Source: Ectobacillus antri
Lineage (GTDB): Bacteria > Bacillota > Bacilli > Bacillales > Bacillaceae_G
Length of the DNA stretch: 64,000 nt
Direction: 5' to 3'
Assembly (NCBI RefSeq): GCF_003852715.1
Contig: NZ_RIAV01000006.1
Coordinates: 124,001-188,000 of the forward strand
The stretch's first letter is position 1. The number at the start of each line of letters is the position of its first letter. The position numbers and the translations under genes are program-made. The notes below the pieces were generated by a model, which had not been told where the DNA came from, ran no database searches, and saw only the letters and a program-made list of their open reading frames with translations. This document shows, piece by piece, positions 1 to 8,292 of this stretch.

Positions 1-1477
1 AATTGGTTTGATCCGCAATTCCTTTAATCGCTTCTAGGATTGCTCCGATTTGTTTAGACTTCTCGTTCAACAACCCAATTACGGCATCGGATTCATGAAC
101 GGAACGATGGATGGATTGCATTTGCGTAACCGTTTCTTTCACCATCGTACCACCGCTTTGCGCCTTTTGTTTTGTGTATACAGACGACTCTGAAATAACT
201 GCAGATCCTTCCGATACACGCTGGATGCCGTTTGTTACTTCTTGAAGTAACTCCATACCTGCCGCAACACTCTTTGTTTGATGCTCTACGCCGCTTGAAA
301 CTTGCTCCATTGCATGTGTGATTTGTTGCGTTGTTTCATTAGCTTGTATGACGCTTGCTGTTAGCTCTTCAGAAGATGCAGCTACCATCCCTGCTGATGC
401 ATTAATTTGTGAGATTAAAGTTCGCAAAGACTGTGCCATTTCATTAAAACTTGTTGCAAGCTGTCCAACCTCATCGCTAGATCTTACAACAATTGTTTCA
501 GTAAGATCACCTTCACTAATCTTCTGAGAAGAAGCTAATAAACGTTTCAATGGTCTTGTAACTGTCATGATTAGAAGATAAATACCAACACCGCCAATTA
601 CAACAGAAGCCCCAATCACTATTAAAATTTTAAATAGTGTCGGTCCGGCAGCATCAGAAACCTCCTTATCATACATAGTACCGATAATTTTCCACCCCGT
701 ATTTTCGTCTGTTTGGAATGTCATTTTACGCTCTTGACCTTGATACGTATAAGATAATATCCCTTCCGTTTTCTTATATACCGTGTTCATAAAATCTTCG
801 TCAACTACAGTACCCGGCTTTAACGTAGGATGTACAATAACCTTTTTATCTCCTGTAAAAATAGATACATAGCCTTCCTTACCAACCTTAACTTGAGAAG
901 CTAATTTTTTAATACTCTTCACATTAAAATCTATCGCAACCACTCCGCTACCATCAGTCGTTTTCTTAGCTAAAGTGATAACCGTATCTCCGGTAACTGC
1001 ATCCTTATACGGATCTGTAATAATAATCTCTCCTGGTTTTTCCATTGCTTGTTTATACCAAGGGCGCTCCTTATGATTATAACCGGAAGGAAGTTGTTGC
1101 ATCGGCATCATGGCAAATGTACCATTTTCTCCCCCTGTATATACAGATTGTATTTCTGAGTGAAGCTTAATGTATTTATTAAAGTCCACTTTAATTGCTA
1201 ACATACCTTCCTCTGTTTCATAAGTAGACTTACCAATCGTTGCCGTCATGATGTTCAAATCATTAAACTTATTCTCGATATCTCTACTAATAACGTTCTC
1301 GAGCACATCTACATTCACTTTCGCATTTCTTAAAATCTCTTTCTCAAGACTATCTTTTGTTTCAGTATAAGAAATACCACCTATTGCGACACCAGCTATG
1401 ATAAAAATTGCAAAAAACGGAAATAAGAGTTTTTTTCCAATAGTCTGTTTGGCAAATAGGTTCCTTATAATATTCAT
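1..1477 (-). CDS. Methyl-accepting chemotaxis protein, 3' part beyond left edge
   Basis: Membrane chemoreceptor that would pass ligand signals to CheA/CheW. The 492 codons in the window hold a short cytoplasmic start, a first membrane segment (about residues 14-33), a large extracellular dCache-type sensor containing the RPWYKQA and DPYKDAVTGD motifs (about 35-270), a second membrane segment (about 276-300), HAMP (about 300-353) and the first part of the MCP signalling coiled coil. The highly conserved hairpin tip of the signalling domain lies beyond the edge. The ATG at 1477 follows the ribosome site AGGGTGTGAG. The ligand is unknown; dCache receptors of this layout often sense amino acids or organic acids. 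It stands apart from ccpA, separated by the ccpA terminator. Confidence 0.93.
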   Translation of the reverse strand, partial: MNIIRNLFAKQTIGKKLLFPFFAIFIIAGVAIGGISYTETKDSLEKEILRNAKVNVDVLENVISRDIENKFNDLNIMTATIGKSTYETEEGMLAIKVDFNKYIKLHSEIQSVYTGGENGTFAMMPMQQLPSGYNHKERPWYKQAMEKPGEIIITDPYKDAVTGDTVITLAKKTTDGSGVVAIDFNVKSIKKLASQVKVGKEGYVSIFTGDKKVIVHPTLKPGTVVDEDFMNTVYKKTEGILSYTYQGQERKMTFQTDENTGWKIIGTMYDKEVSDAAGPTLFKILIVIGASVVIGGVGIYLLIMTVTRPLKRLLASSQKISEGDLTETIVVRSSDEVGQLATSFNEMAQSLRTLISQINASAGMVAASSEELTASVIQANETTQQITHAMEQVSSGVEHQTKSVAAGMELLQEVTNGIQRVSEGSAVISESSVYTKQKAQSGGTMVKETVTQMQSIHRSVHESDAVIGLLNEKSKQIGAILEAIKGIADQTN

Positions 1478-1754
1478 AAAACTCACACCCTTCTATATTT
1501 CTTTTCTCGACATATCCATGTAGATTGTGCAGTGTACTCACTTTCTTGTGAAATTAGTTTCATCAGCAGGTTATTTGAAAGTATCTTTATCACAAATAAT
1601 GATTCCTCTATTACACTTTTTGAAATAAAGATATTGTCGCGCGCCATTACTCTAAGTAACAAGTCCACTCTATTGTGAATTCTATATAATACAATTTTAT
1701 TTGTCTATATTATTTTAAAAATAATTAAAAAAACAACATTTCTTCTTTTTAACA
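1478..1754. other. AT-rich intergenic region upstream of the chemoreceptor
   Basis: About 280 bases between the chemoreceptor start and the ccpA terminator. The stretch is strongly AT-rich around 1680-1755. I see no gene, repeat or convincing sigma-A or sigma-D promoter. The chemoreceptor promoter must lie here, because the upstream gene on the same strand ends in a terminator. Confidence 0.5.
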
Positions 1755-1782
1755 ATAAAAAAACGCACAGAAATCTGTGCGC
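1755..1782 (-). terminator. ccpA terminator
   Basis: The inverted repeat at 1764-1781 (CGCACAG arms) is followed on the minus strand by a run of seven T. It lies immediately downstream of the ccpA stop codon. Confidence 0.85.
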
Positions 1783-1787
1783 TTTGC

Positions 1788-2786
1788 TTATTTTGTTGAT
1801 TTACGGAATTGAATGCGGTGTGGTAGGATAACTGTGTGGTTCTCTACTGTTTCTTTGTTCATATATTTTGTTAACAAACGCATCGCAACCGCACCAATAT
1901 CATACATTGGCTGTACCACAGTTGTTAGTTGAGGACGTACCATTGTTGCCAAACGTGTATTATCGTAACCAATTACTTCTACGTCATTCGGAATGTGTAC
2001 ACCTTGGTCTTGTGCACCATGAATGACACCAAGTGCCATTTCATCGGATGCTACAAAAATAGCCGTTGGCTTTTCAGCTAACTCCCATAGCTTATCAAAA
2101 GCTTCTAGTCCAGAGTCGTATGTGAACTCACCTTCTACAACAAGCTCTTCTCGATAAGGAAGACCTGCTTCTTCCAACGCTCTTCGATACCCATTTAGCT
2201 TTTTGCTTTCCGCCGCAGCATGCTCAGCTTGACCAGATACAAACGCAATATGTGTATGGCCCTTATCCGCCAAATATTGTACTGCATCAAATGCACCTTG
2301 CTCATAGTCAATATTAACAGAAGGTGTTGTGCTGCCCTCATCAAAAGAAGCAGCCAATACGATGGGAACAGGTGATTTAGAAAACTCTTCCACATGCTCT
2401 TGTGTAATTTTTTCACTCATGAATACGATACCATCTACTTGCTTGCCAAGCATCGTATTTAATAAGTGCATTTCTTTTTCTTTGTTTTGATCAGAGTTGC
2501 TTAAAATAATATTGTACTTGTACATGGTTGCGATATCCTCAATACCGCGTGCCAGCTCCGCATAAAAGATACTGGATATATCAGGGATAATCACCCCTAC
2601 TGTTGTTGTCTTTTTACTTGCCAAACCGCGTGCAACCGCATTCGGACGATATCCTAATCGCTCAATAGCTTCAGATACTTTTTTACGTGTTGTCGGCTTC
2701 ACATTGGGATTGCCGTTGACTACACGAGAAACCGTTGCCATGGACACATTCGCTTCTCGTGCCACATCATATATTGTTACGTTCAT
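1788..2786 (-). CDS. ccpA: Catabolite control protein A
   Basis: LacI/GalR-family global regulator of carbon catabolite repression and activation; with phosphorylated HPr or Crh it binds cre sites. The 332 residues match the family length. The N-terminus carries the LacI helix-turn-helix ([20 protein letters not shown], residues 4-23), followed by the hinge and a periplasmic-binding-protein-like core with [10 protein letters not shown] and [10 protein letters not shown]. An upstream in-frame extension is possible, but the ATG at 2786 has the ribosome site AGGAGCG and gives the canonical MNVTIYDVA start. In B. subtilis aroA sits between ytxJ and ccpA; here that space is non-coding. Confidence 0.97.
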   Translation of the reverse strand: MNVTIYDVAREANVSMATVSRVVNGNPNVKPTTRKKVSEAIERLGYRPNAVARGLASKKTTTVGVIIPDISSIFYAELARGIEDIATMYKYNIILSNSDQNKEKEMHLLNTMLGKQVDGIVFMSEKITQEHVEEFSKSPVPIVLAASFDEGSTTPSVNIDYEQGAFDAVQYLADKGHTHIAFVSGQAEHAAAESKKLNGYRRALEEAGLPYREELVVEGEFTYDSGLEAFDKLWELAEKPTAIFVASDEMALGVIHGAQDQGVHIPNDVEVIGYDNTRLATMVRPQLTTVVQPMYDIGAVAMRLLTKYMNKETVENHTVILPHRIQFRKSTK

Positions 2787-3092
2787 GCTTGTTCGCTCCT
2801 TTGTTATATTTCTATATAAGTTACTTTTCAACTGTTGTTCATTGCTTCGCACAACATGAAAACTCTCACTCGCTTGTATGCCTATTATGCACCAAATTCG
2901 CGCATCTTGAAAAAGATATTCTTCACTTATATATGTACGAGTAAGTGAGCGGCTAACAAAAAGCTTGCTCATCCGTATGTTCATGAATGTACATACTTCT
3001 TTTATCATACGATATAATTGCTTATTCAGACAATATTTTCCCTCAAAAGCGCTGAAAAAATTCCTGCGCTTTTTTATTGCAATTCAAAACAG
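2787..3092. other. Intergenic region between ytxJ and ccpA
   Basis: About 300 non-coding bases occupying the place where B. subtilis carries aroA. It holds the ccpA promoter region and a second hairpin at 3045-3073 (AAAAGCGC arms) followed on the plus strand by a T run, as if terminating a rightward transcript. No plus-strand gene is visible to its left, so that hairpin may be a relic of a rearrangement. I see no aroA coding remnant. Confidence 0.5.
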
Positions 3093-3093
3093 C

Positions 3094-3120
3094 AAAAACC
3101 GGACAAAAGTCCGGTTTTTT
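3094..3120 (-). terminator. ytxJ terminator
   Basis: Eleven-base arms (AAAAACCGGAC / GTCCGGTTTTT, 3094-3104 and 3109-3119) with an AAAA loop. The stem touches the ytxJ stop codon and ends in T residues on the minus strand. Confidence 0.88.
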
Positions 3121-3436
3121 ACTCAATATGCTCCTTTAGAGATGCTTTTGTAATGTTCCAATGAGAGGCATGCCACGTTACTTCATGATTTCGCACATAT
3201 AAAACTTGAGGCGATTCATGACGTATGGCAAACTGCTCGGCGATGTAGTTAGATAGCGCTCTTGCTTCTTGCACGTAGAGATACGCTGCCGGTACATGCG
3301 CGTCTGCCATGTATGCCTGAAACTCTTGAAATGCCGCATGACTCACAGGACAAGTTAAGCTATGCTTAAATAAAATGAGCGTATGATGTTTCGTTAAAAG
3401 AGTATGTAACTGCTCTTGCGTTTCAATCCTCTCCAT
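3119..3436 (-). CDS. ytxJ: YtxJ, bacillithiol-system thioredoxin-like protein
   Basis: Small (105-residue) thioredoxin-fold protein of the YtxJ family, thought to act as a monothiol bacilliredoxin-like partner in bacillithiol metabolism. The active-site region reads FKHSLTCPVSHAA, with a single CPxS cysteine, so a monothiol rather than a dithiol mechanism. The ATG at 3436 has the ribosome site AGAGGTGA; an extension upstream would run into ytxG. It starts one base after the ytxG stop, so the two genes are surely cotranscribed. In B. subtilis ytxH lies between them; it is absent here. Confidence 0.88.
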   Translation of the reverse strand: MERIETQEQLHTLLTKHHTLILFKHSLTCPVSHAAFQEFQAYMADAHVPAAYLYVQEARALSNYIAEQFAIRHESPQVLYVRNHEVTWHASHWNITKASLKEHIE

Positions 3437-3437
3437 C

Positions 3438-3914
3438 TTATTCACCTCTAGAGCGCACCGGAATACGAACCGCATCCGCTTCAATTTCTCGCTCTACTTC
3501 TGTTCGCTTTCGCTTGCGAAGGCGGTCGTACACCTCCATCGCAGCAGTTCCCCACTGCATGACTTGTGCTACTTTATCCGCATTTTGTTCTGCTTGTGTT
3601 GTAACAGTATTTGTAATACCGCGCAGCTTTGTGTTCATCGTACTAATTGTTGTCCCTATACCTTCTACTGATTTTACAACAGAATTCAAAGATTGAGATT
3701 TCTGTTGAATATCTTCTGCAAGCGCATTCGTTTTATGTAGTAATTGTTCCGTTTCTGCAGTAATTCCCTGTAGCTGCTTTTCCAATGAAGCTGTCGTACT
3801 TGCCAAATTTTCTAGCGTTTTACGAAGCGCCATCAGTGTTACGCATAAATAAGCGACCAATACTGCAAACGCCAATGCCGCCAGCGCTATACTTCCTGTT
3901 ACAATCATATCCAT
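3438..3914 (-). CDS. ytxG: YtxG, DUF948 membrane-anchored protein
   Basis: A 158-residue DUF948 protein. In B. subtilis ytxGHJ belongs to the general stress regulon. An N-terminal hydrophobic segment (about residues 4-28) is followed by a long coiled coil (about 30-110) and a basic, arginine-rich tail (RLRKRKR). This matches a membrane-anchored cytoplasmic coiled coil of unknown function. The ATG at 3914 (MDMIVTG) is placed by the upstream GAGGGAG. It is followed at one base by ytxJ. No sigma-B promoter was identified. Confidence 0.87.
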   Translation of the reverse strand: MDMIVTGSIALAALAFAVLVAYLCVTLMALRKTLENLASTTASLEKQLQGITAETEQLLHKTNALAEDIQQKSQSLNSVVKSVEGIGTTISTMNTKLRGITNTVTTQAEQNADKVAQVMQWGTAAMEVYDRLRKRKRTEVEREIEADAVRIPVRSRGE

Positions 3915-4139
3915 ATGTTTCAGCTCCCTCACATGTGATTTGTTATTATTATACAACGATTTGTGCCTACATACTATTTTTCACGGAATACGTAAAGGAA
4001 ATGTAACCGTCTGATTTATTTTCTCATCATAATGATACACAGATACAAAAATACACAAATTAAAAAAAGTCGGTTACAATAAAAATATATAAGTGCAACT
4101 GTCTGTACTTATATTATGAAAAAAGGAGGGTACATAGGT

Positions 4140-5255
4140 ATGAAAGATTCTCGTATTGAAACATTAGCACATAATTTAATTAATTACTCCGTGAAACTGC
4201 AACAGGGTGAAAAAGTTCTCATTGAAAATTTTGGTCTGCAACGCGAACTTGTAACTGCTTTGGTAAAAGAAGCTTATAAAGTGGGGGGACAACCGTTCGT
4301 ATCTTTAAAGGATCATCAAGTGGATCGTGCTTTATTGATGGGTGCAACTGAAGAGCACTTTTCTTTATTAGCGGACTTTGAAGCAAATGTTATGAAAAAC
4401 ATGGATGCTTATATAGGGTTACGCTCTGGTGATAATATTAACGAACTTGCCGATGTACCAAGCGACAAAATGAAAATTCACGGTCAAACAGTAGGACAAA
4501 AGGTACATCGTGATATTCGTGTTCCAAAAACACGTTGGGTTGTATTGCGTTATCCGAACTCTTCTATGGCACAGCTTGCAAAAATGAGCACAGAAGCATT
4601 TGAAGACTTTTATTTCAATGTATGTAACTTAGATTACGGCAAAATGAGCAATGCAATGGATAGCCTTGTGGAATTAATGAACAAAACGGACAAGGTTCGT
4701 ATCACAGGACCAGGTACCGATTTAACATTCTCTATTAAAGATATTCCTGCGGTAAAGTGTGCAGGTGAAATGAATATCCCAGATGGTGAAGTGTTCACAG
4801 CACCAGTAAAGGATTCTGTTAACGGTACCATTACCTACAACACACCTTCTCCATACAATGGTTACACGTTTGAAAATGTTAAACTTACATTCCGTAATGG
4901 TAAAATTGTAGAAGCAACAGCAAATGATACGGAGCGAATTAACAAAATTTTCGATACAGACGAAGGTGCACGTTTTATCGGCGAATTTGCGATTGGTGTG
5001 AACCCTTACATTTTACATCCAATGGGCGATATATTGTTTGACGAAAAAATTGACGGCAGCTTCCACTTTACGCCGGGACAAGCTTATGACGAAGCTTATA
5101 ACGGCAATAACTCTAACATTCATTGGGATTTGGTATCCATTCAACGTCCAGACTACGGCGGCGGCGAAATCTACTTTGATGATGTACTCATTCGTAAGGA
5201 CGGCGTGTTCGTTATCCCTGAATTAAAAGGACTAAACCCTGAGAATTTAAAATAA
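4140..5255 (+). CDS. ampS: Aminopeptidase, M29 family (AmpS-like)
   Basis: Cytoplasmic metallo-aminopeptidase releasing N-terminal amino acids from peptides. Acidic and histidine metal-ligand candidates typical of M29 are present: Glu in GEMNIPDGE (about residue 210), Glu in IGEFAIGVN (about 282), His in GSFHFTPGQ (about 308) and His/Asp in IHWDLV (about 327/329). At 371 residues it is shorter than the roughly 410-residue thermophilic members, so it belongs to a compact subgroup. The ATG at 4140 is 9 bases after AAAGGAGGG; an earlier in-frame ATG at 4116 would overlap that site. It is divergent from ytxG and followed by a DUF1540 gene. Confidence 0.92.
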   Translation: MKDSRIETLAHNLINYSVKLQQGEKVLIENFGLQRELVTALVKEAYKVGGQPFVSLKDHQVDRALLMGATEEHFSLLADFEANVMKNMDAYIGLRSGDNINELADVPSDKMKIHGQTVGQKVHRDIRVPKTRWVVLRYPNSSMAQLAKMSTEAFEDFYFNVCNLDYGKMSNAMDSLVELMNKTDKVRITGPGTDLTFSIKDIPAVKCAGEMNIPDGEVFTAPVKDSVNGTITYNTPSPYNGYTFENVKLTFRNGKIVEATANDTERINKIFDTDEGARFIGEFAIGVNPYILHPMGDILFDEKIDGSFHFTPGQAYDEAYNGNNSNIHWDLVSIQRPDYGGGEIYFDDVLIRKDGVFVIPELKGLNPENLK

Positions 5256-5338
5256 GAGCTTGTATGAGCATCTCTTTTTCCGGAAAAACTAGTGTTGTAT
5301 TCCTTATGGATACTACTACCATAAAAGGGGGCTCTCAT

Positions 5339-5494
5339 ATGGCACAGGATGTATTATGTGAAGTCAATAACTGCGTACATTGGAAACAAGGTAACAATTG
5401 CGGCGCAACGCAAATCTACGTAGTGAGCCATACTGGTAAACAAGCTGATAATTCCAAAGAAACAGATTGCAAAACGTTTGAACCAGCTATTTAA
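5339..5494 (+). CDS. DUF1540 small cysteine-containing protein
   Basis: A 51-residue protein of the DUF1540 family. Four cysteines in the pattern C-x4-C...C...C (CEVNNCVHW, NNCGA, DCKTFE) suggest a small metal-binding knuckle. Family function is unknown; members are common in spore formers. The start at 5339 follows AAAAGGGGG. Its stop codon forms the outer edge of the long palindrome shared with murC. Confidence 0.85.
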   Translation: MAQDVLCEVNNCVHWKQGNNCGATQIYVVSHTGKQADNSKETDCKTFEPAI

Positions 5495-5540
5495 GGTAAA
5501 ATAAAAGATGCGAGCAATGCTCGCATCTTTTATTTTACCT
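5494..5540. terminator. Perfect 23-bp-arm bidirectional terminator overlapping murC
   Basis: Two perfectly complementary 23-base arms (5494-5516 and 5518-5540) around a single unpaired base, AT-rich at the feet and GC-rich at the tip. It terminates the DUF1540 gene rightward and murC leftward. The last codons and stop of murC (5530-5532) lie inside the right arm, and the left arm begins on the last base of the DUF1540 stop. Confidence 0.92.
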
Positions 5541-6834
5541 CTACTTCTTTCTCATATGCTTGCTGGAATTTTTGAATATCGCCTGCTCCCATAAAAATGA
5601 GAACACCATTCGTGTAGCGTTTTAACACTTCTGTTGTCATTACAGTAATTAACTCTGCACCGTCGATGCGCTGCTGTAGATCACGAATAGACAATTCCCC
5701 TTGGTCTTCACGAGCTGAGCCGAAAATATCACATAGATACACTTGGTCCGCTTTTTCTAAACTTTGTGCAAATTCATCTAAAAATGTTTTTGTTCGTGAA
5801 AATGTATGTGGTTGGAAAATAGCAATAATTTCACGATTCGGGTACTTTTGGCGTGCTGCTTCAATCGTTGCTGTAATTTCTGTTGGATGGTGTGCATAAT
5901 CATCAATAATAATTTGTTCACCCAACCTTTTTTGACTAAAACGACGCTTTACGCCTCTAAATGTCATAAGTTGTTGTTTTACAATGTCAACATCAATATT
6001 TTCGTAATGACACAATGCAATAACAGCAAGCGCGTTCATCACACTGTGATTGCCGTACCCTGTAATACGAAACGTGCTGTAAAACGTATTTCGTACAAAC
6101 ACGTCAAATGTCGTGCCATCTGTATCTTTTTGAATATTACGTGCTTGAAAATCATTGTCCTCGCCAAGACCATAGAAAATAACCGGTACTTTTGCTTGGA
6201 TTTTTTGCAATTGCTCATCATCGCCACATGCGATAATCCCTTTCTTTACCTGCAAAGCCATTTCCTGAAATGCACTAAATACATCATCAATATCCCTAAA
6301 GTAATCAGGGTGATCAAAATCAATATTTGTCATAATTGCGTAGTCAGGATGATAAGAAAGAAAGTGTCTACGATATTCACATGACTCAAATACAAAATAC
6401 TTACTATCTGATGCACCGCTTCCTGTTCCGTCGCCAATTAAATACGACGTAGGATGTGCGCCTCTCATCACATGAGCTAATAGCCCTGTTGTCGATGTTT
6501 TACCGTGAGCCCCGGAAACAGCTATGCTCGTATAACGCCCCATCAATTCCCCTAAAAAATGATGATAACGATGAACTGGCACATTCATTTCTTTTGCTGC
6601 CACAATCTCTTCATGCGTATCCGGAAATGCATTGCCCGCGATTACAGTCTGGCCTTCTTCAATATTCCCAGCGTCAAATGGAAAGATAGAGATGTTTCTT
6701 TTTTCCAATTCTGCTTGCGTAAAGAAATATTTCTCCACATCCGAACCTTGCACTTTGTTGTTCATGTCATGCAGGATTTGTGCCAGTGCGCTCATACCCG
6801 TACCTTTAATCCCTACAAAATGGTAAACTGTCAT
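5530..6834 (-). CDS. murC: UDP-N-acetylmuramate--L-alanine ligase
   Basis: Adds the first L-alanine to UDP-MurNAc in the cytoplasmic steps of peptidoglycan synthesis. The 434-residue length is normal. Visible motifs are the N-terminal UDP-binding [11 protein letters not shown], the Mur ligase ATP loop [10 protein letters not shown] (about residue 110), the central [10 protein letters not shown] and the C-terminal [10 protein letters not shown] and FQPHTFSRT. The ATG at 6834 follows GGAGGTTC. In B. subtilis murC follows ytpT (sftA); here a nicotinate phosphoribosyltransferase gene with its own terminator separates them. Confidence 0.98.
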   Translation of the reverse strand: MTVYHFVGIKGTGMSALAQILHDMNNKVQGSDVEKYFFTQAELEKRNISIFPFDAGNIEEGQTVIAGNAFPDTHEEIVAAKEMNVPVHRYHHFLGELMGRYTSIAVSGAHGKTSTTGLLAHVMRGAHPTSYLIGDGTGSGASDSKYFVFESCEYRRHFLSYHPDYAIMTNIDFDHPDYFRDIDDVFSAFQEMALQVKKGIIACGDDEQLQKIQAKVPVIFYGLGEDNDFQARNIQKDTDGTTFDVFVRNTFYSTFRITGYGNHSVMNALAVIALCHYENIDVDIVKQQLMTFRGVKRRFSQKRLGEQIIIDDYAHHPTEITATIEAARQKYPNREIIAIFQPHTFSRTKTFLDEFAQSLEKADQVYLCDIFGSAREDQGELSIRDLQQRIDGAELITVMTTEVLKRYTNGVLIFMGAGDIQKFQQAYEKEVEVK

Positions 6835-6999
6835 TTTAAAGAACCTCCAACATCAATAACTGATCCAGCAGTCTATCTGTTAGACAGTATATGATGGTTT
6901 TTCTAATTTGGGAATATCCCAATCCATACGTACACATGTATCCATATCTTTAGTCACAACAAACTCATTATACCAAAAATCCCATTATGGTACGAGACA

Positions 7000-7033
7000 G
7001 AAAAACATGACAGGAAACATCCCATCATGTTTT
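7000..7033 (-). terminator. Terminator of the nicotinate phosphoribosyltransferase gene
   Basis: Ten-base arms AAAAACATGA / TCATGTTTTT (7000-7009, 7024-7033) just past the stop codon, ending in T residues on the minus strand. Confidence 0.8.
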
Positions 7034-7036
7034 TGC

Positions 7037-8152
7037 TCATTGGTCTTTTTTTCTTAAGATAACGCGCTCAAGACGTGGGTTCGGGCGATACTTACGCCCC
7101 GCTTTGGCCGCAGGTTCACCATCTAATTCCACATTGTCACCTGTAAAGCCAATATTGATTTTTAATAAACTGCCGCCTACACCATACATATCCACAGGTA
7201 CATGTTGCGCTTCAAACTCACGAATACGCTTTTCATCAAAGCCACCGCTTACCACAATTTTTACATGGTGAAAACCTTCTGCATCTAGCGCTTGTCGCAA
7301 CGCAAAAATAAGAGGTGGATTAACACCGCGTGGGTCAAATGTACCAAGCAATTCCGGATGACGGATAAAATGCTGATCAATCATGGTCCTTGATGTATCC
7401 ACTCGTACCCCTTTCAAAACTGTACCAAATTCACGTGCAACTTTTAGAGCATCGGTAATAACATCATTGTTGTAATCAATCAATACAATTAAATCGTCGG
7501 TTGGAAACTTCTTATGATATGCTTTTGCCGCTTGTACAACATCGCCATTAAACATTTGAATGAGGGCATGCGGCATAGTTCCCATGCCGCTTTTACCCCA
7601 CCATTCATTCATAGCATGTGTAGCTTGGGCGCTCGTACCACCAATATGCGCCGCATATCCGTCACCAGCTTGTTGTGTAAAATGGTCATCTCTATCTCCC
7701 ATAAAGATAATCGGCTTTTGTTTACCGGCGCTTCGAGCTGCTTGTACGACGTTGTATACATTCGTTGCGACGGACGTTCTGCGTGCTAAAATACCGTCAA
7801 TCACACCTTCTAAATACCCAAAGTCCTCATAACGACCTCGAATCGTTAAAACCGTTTCAAATGGTGCAATCATATCACCATCTTTCAATGCATAAACCTC
7901 TAATTGTTCAGGATGATCAGCGAATGTTTCTAAAAGCGCTAACACTTCATCAGTCCCACATAGTACTGCATGCTCTTTTTGGAAAAACTGCATGGTTACA
8001 GTTGTTCCTGGACGAAACTCCTTAATGATATCTCGCGTTTTTAAGAAGTACACTGCAGAAAACCAACCTTCCCCCACGCGCTCATCAAACTTGAATGTAT
8101 GATTTGTTAAACGGCTTATATGCCCCTGTAATTTTAACTCAATCTCTTTCAT
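7037..8152 (-). CDS. Nicotinate phosphoribosyltransferase
   Basis: Converts nicotinate and PRPP to nicotinate mononucleotide in NAD salvage (Preiss-Handler route). The 371-residue protein has the type II PRTase layout: an N-terminal substrate-channel domain (FKFDERVGEGWFSAVYF) and an alpha/beta barrel with GTSAQATHAMNEWW, VLIDYNND, GVRVDTSRT and the PRPP-binding region VVSGGFDEKRIREFE and YGVGGSLL. It is the shorter Bacillus form rather than the 490-residue PncB. The ATG at 8152 lies 10 bases after GGGAG. It sits between sftA and murC, which are adjacent in B. subtilis, so this is a lineage-specific insertion. Confidence 0.9.
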   Translation of the reverse strand: MKEIELKLQGHISRLTNHTFKFDERVGEGWFSAVYFLKTRDIIKEFRPGTTVTMQFFQKEHAVLCGTDEVLALLETFADHPEQLEVYALKDGDMIAPFETVLTIRGRYEDFGYLEGVIDGILARRTSVATNVYNVVQAARSAGKQKPIIFMGDRDDHFTQQAGDGYAAHIGGTSAQATHAMNEWWGKSGMGTMPHALIQMFNGDVVQAAKAYHKKFPTDDLIVLIDYNNDVITDALKVAREFGTVLKGVRVDTSRTMIDQHFIRHPELLGTFDPRGVNPPLIFALRQALDAEGFHHVKIVVSGGFDEKRIREFEAQHVPVDMYGVGGSLLKINIGFTGDNVELDGEPAAKAGRKYRPNPRLERVILRKKDQ

Positions 8153-8221
8153 ATCATAAAAACTCCCTGTTGTACTCTTGTCCTTTATAGTATAAAGTAT
8201 CTCCTGTCACTTTATCACATA

Positions 8222-8241
8222 TGAATAGGCGAGCCTATTCA
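8222..8241. repeat. Short inverted repeat between sftA and the NAPRTase gene
   Basis: Nine-base arms TGAATAGGC / GCCTATTCA with a two-base loop. There is no T run on either side, so it is not an obvious terminator. It lies downstream of sftA and upstream of the next gene on the same strand; its role is unknown. Confidence 0.5.
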
Positions 8242-8292
8242 CCTGCACATTCATACACACAAAGGACAGTATATTATTACATGTTTTATAGG

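Noticed and set aside
2787-3008. 74-residue N-terminal extension of CcpA
   Set aside because: The internal ATG has a good ribosome site and gives the exact canonical CcpA start.
5806-6384. 192-codon plus-strand frame antisense to murC
   Set aside because: Lies entirely within a clear murC gene and has no ribosome site or protein-like composition.
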